From: Erythrobasidium yunnanense
Taxonomy: Eukaryota > Basidiomycota > Cystobasidiomycetes > Erythrobasidiales > Erythrobasidiaceae
Assembly: GCA_001600175.1 (NCBI GenBank)
Contig: BCJC01000006.1
Coordinates: 1,379,968-1,443,967 of the forward strand
Length of the DNA: 64,000 nt
Direction: 5' to 3'
Part shown: positions 56,343 through 64,000 of the stretch, piece after piece
How the letters are laid out: every line of letters begins with the position of its first letter
How positions within the stretch are numbered: position 1 is the first letter of the stretch
Translations under genes and position numbers: made by a program
Notes under the pieces: generated by a model
Told to the model about the DNA's origin: nothing
What the model saw: the letters and a program-made list of their open reading frames with translations, nothing else
Database searches by the model: none

Positions 56343-57334
56343 TTATTGCGACTGCAGCCCTGAAGCTGTCTCGCTAACCGGCCATAACCTTTCGCCTTGC
56401 TTCGTCTCGACTTTCTGGAAGTACTTCGGCTCCAGTCGACCATCTTTACCTTTCGTAAGTATCACGCCATTCGCAGACTTCTCGAAGACGATGCCGTCTA
56501 GCGCGAAATCATGTTAGATGCAGAAAAGCCTATATAGTGTACAGTCCGCTTACCTGCCACTGCTTTTCCAATGTCGATATACACATAGACGTCGCAGCTC
56601 GCTCGCATACCTGTATAAGGTCTCGATTAGCTAATTACCTGGCATATCTCCAGCTAGACACGTACCGCTCGTCACGCCAGCTTCGCCGAAGAGCCCGGAC
56701 GCGCAGTGTATGTGATGACGATTCATCTTCTTGAGGCCTTGATCTCCTGTAGTTTGCGTACATCAGCCTTGGGTATACAGGACAGGCCAAGTTTACGAAC
56801 GTATTGCCGGCCAGTATCGCCGGAAAGTGCCATGGACGACGACAGGGCAGTCCTCCGGGCTTGTGATAGTCTCAAACTTCATGTCTTCTACCTCAAGCGA
56901 GTGTCCCTGATTAGCTCGTATCCAGAGAATCATAGGTCCATCCGGATCATCAGGATTCGGTTCTTCAGCCAAAGCATATCGTTTCTTGTCATTGTTCTCT
57001 ACGAGCTTCTTGAGTGTTTCCAGGTCTACTTCTTTCAGTTTCGGTCTTTTGAGCTGGAGAGCCAGATGTTCAGACTTGTTGGCATCTTGACTCCGAAACA
57101 AGATGGTGAACGAACCAGCTCGTCGACTCGCACGAATCCATCTTTACGCATCTTGAGACCTTCCTTCGCTGCTCCATGCCGCAAGATGTACGATAGAGTC
57201 TTGGAGTTTCGCACTTCTGGCGTGTCTTCACGGCGGCCTCGCGTTTTCGGTGCTTTCTCTTTCTTGACTTCATTCACATCACTGCTCGTGGATGGTCCAG
57301 CTTGAACATCAGCAGTCTGGTCGGGAGATGCCAT
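56343..57334 (-). CDS. TPT1: tRNA 2'-phosphotransferase Tpt1
   Basis: Tpt1 moves the splice-junction 2'-phosphate of tRNA onto NAD, the last step of tRNA splicing. Model: exons 57116-57334, 56801-57053, 56666-56746, 56554-56610 and 56343-56497, 254 residues. Motifs: NSKTLSYILRHGAAKEGL, FVRVDELLKRPK, NDKKRYAL, WIRANQGHSLEVE, VVVHGTFRRYW, MNRHHIHCASG, MRASCDVYVYIDIGKAV and SANGVILTKG. The conserved Arg-His-Arg set of the family is present. The first 35 residues are a charged extension. It is divergent from the unknown gene at 57576. Confidence 0.92.
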
Positions 57335-57575
57335 GGTCGGAGGTAAAGGCGGCTCGATTCATCTCAGCAGAAGATGGATTCTCACTGGCTCTTCATGACA
57401 CTCATATCATAGAGGAAGTCTTCCGATTGCACTGATACTCCCCTCTTTCCCATCCCTTTGTGATTTCCTTCCTTTCTGCTTCCTAAGTTAACTGTCGCCT
57501 GCCCTGCCATTCGTCGTTCATCGTTATATCAGACCGTCGACAACATCGTCAAACGCCTCTGGAAGGCTCACAGCC

Positions 57576-58556
57576 ATGAATGTCTATAGCGCAGCTCCCC
57601 AGACTCGCCGCATGCAAACACCTGGCGACTATCCCATGCTGCCTCAATACTGCGATGCCAAGGCCGCAGCAGACTATTGCAATCGATATGGTGGTAGGAG
57701 GCAAATCCCAGTGGAATGGCTTCCAACCAATCTAGAACGTTCTGGCAGAAAGAATCCGGTGGATTGCCTGCTCTTTGGAAGATATCAGGAGACGCGCACG
57801 AGCGATAAAGAACTACGGTGGCTCATGAAATACTACCCTCCTATTGATAGCATGCCCAACTACAAGCCCAGACGGAGCGCAACTGCAGAGTACTTCGCAG
57901 CCGCCAACCCGAATATCGCTCCCGTTCCGCAACCGCCAGCTCAGCCAGCCTACAGGCCTGCGTCTACCCCGCAGCCATATCCTGTGCAGCAGCTGCCTAG
58001 ACCATTCCCTCAACTACAGCAGCATGCATATGCCGTGCCGGTGCCCTTCGATGGTCGACCCCAACCGATGATGCAGTCCGTGCAGCAGCGACCTCAGCGG
58101 CCCGCATACAACAGCAGGCTATCTACTACTTCTCTAACATCGGAGGGCGACTACGACTCGTACGACGATAGTCCCCCTAAGCCTTCGCATCACAAGCATC
58201 ACAAGAATAAAAGGCCACCTAGCCTGGCTGCTAAGCTCGACCAGAAATACGAGCGTGTTCTTGAGGAGATTGGGGGAGCTTCCATGACGGTGGAACGTTT
58301 TCTCAAGGGTGCTCCAAGGAACAAGTCCGGTTCAGGTCATCATCAGCGACGAGACAGCTATTCGGATGCAGGTAGCTACTCAGACGCGGACTCGTACAGC
58401 ATGTCGAGCTACGAAGAGAATGACAGAAGACGTCGTCGGCGCTCGATGGCACCTCAGTATTCACGCAAGTCGAGTATGATCAACGCACGAGATGCTAGAT
58501 ACGACAACGAAAGATATGGGCTACAGGGCGGCTATAGGCGCTCTGTATGCGTCTGA
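57576..58556 (+). CDS. Unknown protein with Pro/Gln-rich middle and Ser/Tyr/Asp tail
   Basis: Not recognised. Single exon, 326 residues, start MNVYSAAPQTRR. The first 110 residues look folded: DYPMLPQYCDAKAAADYC, IPVEWLPTNLER, NPVDCLLFGRYQETR, ELRWLMKYYPPIDSMPNY. A Pro/Gln/Ala-rich middle follows, a His/Lys patch (HHKHHKNKRPP), a short helix (LAAKLDQKYERVLEEIGG) and a tail with repeated S-Y-S-D-A units and an Arg run. The composition recalls the tandem Ser/Arg-rich paralogs at 2656-6221, but I see no shared domain. There is no signal peptide. Confidence 0.65.
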   Translation: MNVYSAAPQTRRMQTPGDYPMLPQYCDAKAAADYCNRYGGRRQIPVEWLPTNLERSGRKNPVDCLLFGRYQETRTSDKELRWLMKYYPPIDSMPNYKPRRSATAEYFAAANPNIAPVPQPPAQPAYRPASTPQPYPVQQLPRPFPQLQQHAYAVPVPFDGRPQPMMQSVQQRPQRPAYNSRLSTTSLTSEGDYDSYDDSPPKPSHHKHHKNKRPPSLAAKLDQKYERVLEEIGGASMTVERFLKGAPRNKSGSGHHQRRDSYSDAGSYSDADSYSMSSYEENDRRRRRRSMAPQYSRKSSMINARDARYDNERYGLQGGYRRSVCV

Positions 58557-59061
58557 TACATTCGCAAGGCGGATCTCAACCTTGCTGGGCTTGTAGCCGC
58601 TTCAGACGCTTTTTAAAACAGCAAGTCGAAGTCAGGTTTGTATATCTCTTCAGCCATTTGCAGGACAAATGCATGCTTATAGACTATTGGAACATTCCCA
58701 CTCGCTATATTACAGCAGGCACAGCTGCAGACAAGTTGAGCGTTGCTAGCTATGCAGAAATAACATTTACGGCTGTCTCGTCTTCCTCGAAACCGAATGC
58801 TGCTTCTCCTACTGAATCCGATATCTGCAAGAAGGATCTTCGACTGCTCCGTTTCTGCGTGCTTGCGTGAAGTTGAGGCAAGCTGCAGAGCAACCGCGAA
58901 GGATTGCGCCAGTCGTGGAAAGTAGCATGTATCGGGCTCCATACAATCAATGTTCTGAGATAGACTGCATTGCTGGATTCCAAGCATGATTTTGCGAACG
59001 AGTTGGAGCGGACGAAAGAGACGTTTGCTGTTTTCCGCATCTACAAAAGGTCATCCAGCAT
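58557..59061. other. Intergenic before PMT4
   Basis: This 505-bp gap lies between two plus-strand genes. Minus-strand frames at 58613-58987 and 58750-59040 overlap each other, have no known motif and are not called. It probably holds the PMT4 promoter. Confidence 0.4.
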
Positions 59062-61989
59062 ATGGCGACGCTCACGCAGCCAACACAGCGTCGAGCTGGC
59101 GCTGGAGGAGCAGCGACGACGTCGAAACGAGCTGGCGCAGTGACGCCCAGCGAAAGCAGAATGAATGGCGACGACGAGGACGACCTTTACTATGGCGCTG
59201 GACACGACAAGAAGCAGAGTCTGGCGTACAGCTTACCTTCTAGCAGCATCATCAACGGCAAGGTGTGCTGCGAACATCCGCGCGAAAGAACTGGACCGTT
59301 CTCTGACACGCGCTCGCAGTACAGCGACGACCCTCTTCCATCAGCCCTGAGCGCGCACTTTGAGCTGCTGGTGTACGCCCTTATCGCTCTACTTGCTGGT
59401 GTCGTCCGCTTCTACAAGATCTGGCATCCTACCAGCGTCGTGTGCGTCCATTGTTGCTCGGTTCGCGCAATGTTCCTGGCCTGAACATCTTCTTGTGCTT
59501 GTTCCAGCTTCGACGAGGTGCACTTTGGCAAGTTCGCATCATACTACATCAGGAGGGAATACTTTTTCGATGTTCACCCTCCGCTCGCAAAGCTCCTGCT
59601 AGGTTTCGCAGGATGGCTCATTGGATATGATGGCCATTTCGAGTTTGAAAACATTGGAGACGACTATCTCAAGAATGAAGTTCCTTATATCGGCCTTCGA
59701 GCGCTCCCAGCTATCCTAGGAAGTTTGACGCCAGCCGTAGTCTACGGTATCATGCGAGAGTCAGCTTTCCCACGGGTGGTTGGCATCCTCTCTGCCATGC
59801 TCATCTGCTTTGGTGTGTCTACCGCCGGTTCTTCTTTGACTGTGCTTACCTTTTCGGTCATTCCCTCAGACAACGCCCATGTCACGCAAACGCGCCTGAT
59901 TCTCCTAGACGCTCCTATGATCTTCTTCCAAGCTTGCGCTCTCTTCTCATACGTCCGCTTCCACAAGCTGCGGTATCAGTGAGTCTAGGCCAGCGCAGCT
60001 TGCAATTGCATCACGAGCTTACCAGGCTGTTCACAGCGAGTTCTCAAACGCATGGTGGTCTTGGCTCATCTCGACAGGTGTCTTCCTCTCTCTTACTATC
60101 TCCTGCAAGATGGTCGGCCTCTTCCTATTCTTGACTGTCGGAGCTGCCGTATGCATCGATCTATGGAATATCATCGATGTCCGCAGAGGCCTGTCGATGG
60201 TAAGTCTCCCACTTAAAAAATCAAGGAACAAGGAACGAAGTGAAATTAATCTGACGTGATTCGGAAACCCAGAAACGCGTCTCGCAGCATTTCTTCGCGC
60301 GTGTACTAGGTCTGATAATCGTGCCTGCGATAGTCTACATGTTCTGGTTCTGGGTTCACTTCCGCGTTCTGTCCTACTCTGGAACAGGAGACGATTTCAT
60401 GAGCCCTGCTTTCCAAGAAACACTCATTGGCAGTCCGCTTACGGTCGATGCGCAAGGTAAGGCATCCTAAATTCTAGCTGCTTTGAGAGATCTGACGAGG
60501 GGTATATTCACAGAGATCCGATATTTCGATACTATCACCCTGCGACATCGTCAGACGAAGGCTTTCCTCCACTCTCACCCTGAGCGCTATCCTCTACAAT
60601 ACGATGATGGGCGTATCTCATCTCAAGGTCAACAAGTCACAGGCTATCCGTTCAACGATACAAACAACCATTGGATCGTCGAGCCTACCAAAGATATCCC
60701 AGATCATGGCCGCGGGCGAGTCGTGCGTCACGACGATGTAGTCCGCTTGCTGCACGTCAACACGCAGTCTTATCTCCTTACACATGATGTTGCGTGTCCT
60801 CTCATGGCCACAAACGAAGAGTTCACGACATGGCCTGCGAATGACACTACACGATATAACGATACGACATGGCGACTGGACATAGACGAAGCTCACTCTG
60901 GACAACAATGGATGACGAAGTCTGGGCACTTCAAGTTGATTCATATGGCTACAAGGGTGGCTATGTGGACGAGAGCGACCCCTGTATTGCCTGAGTGGGG
61001 ATATAAACAGCAAGAAATCAACGGAAACAAGAATATTCAGGACCCTACAACTCTTTGGTTCGCGGAAGAGATCATCAAGAAGGATAGTAAGTAGTTAGCA
61101 CGTCCTCACATTTCACAGGGCTTAACAGGCTCATTTCTAGACCAAACCGAGATTGCTCGACCTGAGCCCGTAAAGCCGAAGAAGAGGAAGCATCTCAACT
61201 TCTTCCGCAAGTTTTTCGAGCTGCAAATACTCATGATCCAGCACAATGCCGGTCTTACAGACTCGCATCCATATGCTTCCGGCCCCATCAACTGGCCTTT
61301 CTTGCTATCGGGTATATCGTTCTGGACAGGTCAATCGCCTAGTCGAGAACAGATCTACTTCATCGGCAACTTCGTAGACTGGTGGTTCTGCGTGCTCGCT
61401 TTGAGCGTGTTCGTGGGTATTTTAGGTGCAGAACAGCTAGCGAGGCGGCGTGGCATTCAGGCTATTCCGGAAAGTGAGTACGGTTATGTGACCGCTACGG
61501 AAAGAACCTGACAACAACATTACTTCGACTGCTAAGATGTCAGAAATAGACTCTACAACACGGGCGGCTTCTTCCTGCTCGGCTGGTTCTTCCATTATGC
61601 ACCATTCTGGACGATGAATCGACAATTGTTCCTGCATCACTATCTGCCAGCCCATCTCATGTCTACCCTCGTAGCAGGTGTCGCTTTCAACTTTATTTTC
61701 AGCGATACCATCAACTACCCTATATCGGTACCTGGCCTATCAACAAGACGTCGACCTAGATCTCAAGCCGAGGTATCATACAAGATGGTCATAGGCTTGC
61801 TGGTTATTCTAGCAGCCGTCATTGCGGGCTTTGTGTTCACGAGCCCGCTTACGTACGGCTCGCCCAGCTTGGACGTGGCTGCAGTCAATAGACGAAGGAT
61901 ACTGGATAGCTGGACTCTCGTGAGTCTATATGCCCTGTGTCTTCTCCTCAAGCTGACTTTCTGGTGTCATACAGCATTTCGCAAAATAG
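59062..61989 (+). CDS. PMT4: Protein O-mannosyltransferase Pmt4
   Basis: Pmt4 starts O-mannosyl chains on membrane-linked proteins in the endoplasmic reticulum. Model: exons 59062-59441, 59508-59812, 59870-59978, 60037-60199, 60273-60456, 60514-61086, 61141-61473, 61537-61919 and 61975-61989, 814 residues. Motifs: VVFDEVHFGKFASYYI (with the Asp-Glu pair), FFDVHPPLAKLLLG, ALPAILGSLTPAVVYG, TRLILLDAPMIFF, WWSWLISTGVFLSLTISCK. The MIR region has LHSHPERYPLQYDDGRIS and QVTGYPFNDTNNHW. The C-terminal helices follow (NRLYNTGGFFLLGW, FLHHYLPAHL). The last exon of 15 nt encodes H-F-A-K and a stop, as in relatives. Its stop is 35 bp from that of the HEAT-repeat gene. Confidence 0.93.
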
Positions 61990-62024
61990 AAGAACGATGC
62001 TACCGAGCGTCCGTTGCCTCTTCG

Positions 62025-64000
62025 CTAACGCGGTCTATTAGGTTTTGGATCTAATAAGGATAGAAGGGGGACATCAGTCAGTTGTCTTTCATTCATGCAT
62101 CTCAGTCGGAAAGAATGCAATATTACCGCAATTTGCGTCTGCTCTGCTCGCGCAAACTCCTCGAAAGGAAGATTCTCCAGCGTTGCCAACCTCTGCTTGA
62201 CTTGCTGCACGGCCTCCTTGATGTTACGATTCTTCGCCAGGCCAGAAGCGCGCCCGAGCACACCCACCAAGGAGCTGCAGACTTTGACATTCTCGCTACA
62301 CTGGAGCGCTCTCAGCACGCCATCGACGACAAGTGACTGAATATCTTCGTGCGGTGCAGCAGCCAGTATCCGGTTAAGCGATGTTGCTGTATTCCACTGA
62401 ATCTGAAGAGGGTTGACAGGCACGATGAGTATTGATGGCTGAACTGTTCACATCGCTTACACACCTTAGCCGAGGAATCTTCGAGAGTATCCAGAAGGAC
62501 CTCGACTCTTGACGTTCGGTCTTCGTTACCCTCGAGAGCGTGTGAGGAGAGTATTGTGCCCAATATCCGAATGCCGCTTATGCGTATCTGTTGCGTCATT
62601 GTTTCAGCCATGCGAGTAGCTATATCGTCAAGTTACTGACCGTTTCTACATCACGGCTGCCTCCTGAAATACCTGCCGCCGAAGCTGCCAACGCAAGGAT
62701 CGATGGCACAGATCGCATGTCCGTCCTGAAAGAGCTTTTAGCAATTTTCAATGTCTGGATATGCATTGAACTTACTTCAAAGCTTTAGTCGAGTCGCAAA
62801 CGTTAGCAAGTGACCAAATGGCCTCGGCCTTTCCCGCCTGTGCAGGATCGCTGCTACTTTGCCGGATCAACGTTTCGAGCAAATCGTAACTAAACCGTTG
62901 GTTCTGACGAGAGCGCGTCAGTCGGAGTTGCTGCCCATCGTATCGCAGAATCTTCAAGATTACCTCAAGAACAGCATCGTTCTGCAGTATGGCAGCTGTA
63001 CAGCTGTAAGCAATGCATCGATTGGCCTTGTTCTTGTCAGAGACGAGGGAATTTACGAGCCAGGTCACGTTCGCGAATATGACCTTCTTCATAAATCAGC
63101 TGCCGATAACCGTCTAGAAGCAAGCAAGGCTTGCTTACTTCACTATTCCAGTCTAGAAATTTCGCATTCTGGCCAACCAGAGTTGCTAGTCCGGCCGTGA
63201 AGGCGATGTCCGGCGAGACAGAGTGGACTTGTAGTATTATCGCTTCGGTAGCTTGTATCAGATCTGTATGGGAGTTTTGGGTGGGTTGACTGCTAGCTGT
63301 GCACAGTATCTTGACGAATTGTAGCCTGCTGTCCGAATCCGATGTAGGGAACGAGCTTCTAGCGAGATCGCAGGCGGCCGATAGCAGCTGACTCTCGTCC
63401 GCAAGGCGACTCGCCAGGGCAGCTAGAATAGTCCAGTATATATGTACCGAGCCAGGAGATGCTTGAAGCTCGGACAGTACAGCTTTGATACCGCTCACTA
63501 TGACCTCAGAGGTATCCTTGCGTAGTTTTTCGCTACCGGCGGAGATTGACGTGACTCGCGCCAGGACGGGCAGCGCAGCGGAGTTGACAATGTCTGTTAT
63601 ATATGTCAGTATAGATTGGCTTCATGTCAGAATTTATTAAGCTAACTCTCTGAATTGCAGATGCTAAGTAAGGCCCGGATGAGCGATGACAGCGAAATGC
63701 GTTGTAGATGATCGTATGGTGTATTGGCCAGAACGACATCTGTCAGCTATCGCACATTGATCAGCTTCAGCGGTCAGTTCGAATGCGTCTCGGTTTAAGC
63801 ACTCACTTCAAGCCAAACATTCTTGCTGTCTATCGGAAGAGCCAGAAAATCGGCTGCGGTTACTTGCTCCGTCACTAGCTGATTAAGGCGAAACGCTATG
63901 TTCGCCAGATTTTCGGAAAGGGATGTGAATGCAGATTTGGTTGTACTAGGGGCAACAGGCGAATTTAGACTTTGCGCCTCGGAAAGCAGGCGAGCAAAAC
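62025..64000 (-). CDS. HEAT/ARM-repeat protein, HEATR6-like (runs off right edge)
   Basis: Alpha-solenoid protein; the N-terminus lies outside the window. Exons seen: 63807 to the edge, 63647-63746, 63139-63593, 62776-63083, 62641-62734, 62465-62587 and 62025-62402, about 517 residues, all in phase. Repeat-like helices run throughout: HLQRISLSSLIRALLSICN, IYWTILAALASRL, VTWLVNSLVSDKNKANR, KAEAIWSLANVCDS, IRISGIRILGTILSSHAL. The C-terminus (KIQWNTATSLNRILAA and PFEEFARAEQTQIAVILHS) recalls the K-V-R-W-N-A and L-R-T-Q-I-C blocks of HEATR6. That assignment is from memory of the family and is moderate. Importin- or ARMC8-like proteins were considered and fit less well. The intron 62735-62775 is 41 nt. 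Confidence 0.6.

Noticed and set aside
57576-58556. Third member of the tandem Ser/Arg-rich family
   Set aside because: Similar composition only; none of the shared-domain blocks is present.
58613-59040. Two overlapping minus-strand frames upstream of PMT4
   Set aside because: They overlap each other in different frames and lack any motif.
1-64000. Transposons, LTR or other virus-like elements, CRISPR arrays, tRNA and rRNA genes
   Set aside because: I looked for reverse-transcriptase, integrase and transposase motifs, terminal repeats, regular spacer arrays, tRNA B-box-like sequences and conserved rRNA or snRNA cores. None was found by eye. A tRNA or snRNA scan could still reveal a small RNA gene in the gaps.

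Overview
This is a gene-dense stretch of nuclear DNA from a fungus, most likely a basidiomycete. The evidence is the gene content (NUF2, ATP10, MTG2, PRP6, V-ATPase subunit G, symplekin, RFA2, a Dma1-type FHA-RING ligase, TFB2, PEX7, TPT1, PMT4), the very many short introns (mostly 45-70 nt, GT..AG, CTNA-like branch sites), very short 5' exons and short gaps between genes. It also carries a clear relative of Rrm4, the endosomal mRNA-transport protein best known from Ustilago. I cannot name the species. No rRNA, tRNA, CRISPR array, transposon or virus-like element was recognised.

Layout: 1-6.2 kb holds the start of NUF2, a four-helix membrane protein and a tandem pair of unknown Ser/Arg-rich paralogs. 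6.6-13.1 kb holds an MFS transporter, ATP10 and MTG2 back to back on a 52-bp shared promoter, and a SYM1/Mpv17 protein in nine exons. 13.2-22 kb holds PRP6, VMA10 and symplekin. 22.3-31.2 kb holds a GFA/CENP-V protein, a zinc-less medium-chain oxidoreductase, RFA2, an unknown protein with repeated Gly/Asn-Trp motifs and a DUF1275 membrane protein. 31.4-42.5 kb holds an AlkA-type DNA glycosylase, Dma1, Rrm4, a metallophosphoesterase and TFB2. 43-49 kb holds an MBL-fold hydrolase, a WDR89-like protein, a G3BP-like NTF2/RRM/RGG protein and a small unknown. 49.1-50.9 kb is the poorest region, with one unresolved candidate. 50.9-64 kb holds a secreted, probably GPI-anchored GH26-type mannanase in 18 exons, PEX7, a phosphoglycerate-mutase-like protein, TPT1, a low-complexity unknown, PMT4 and a HEAT-repeat protein running off the right edge.

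The exon models were built by hand: reading frames were joined at splice sites so that family motifs stayed intact, and for every complete spliced gene the exon lengths add up to a multiple of three. The most unusual feature is the exon-intron architecture: very small exons (4, 5, 7, 8, 9, 11, 13, 14, 16 and 17 nt), a probable 32-nt intron and a probable GC-AG intron, some of them splitting catalytic or metal-binding motifs. The most interesting single genes are the Rrm4 relative and the tandem unknown paralogs with a 69-bp coding repeat.
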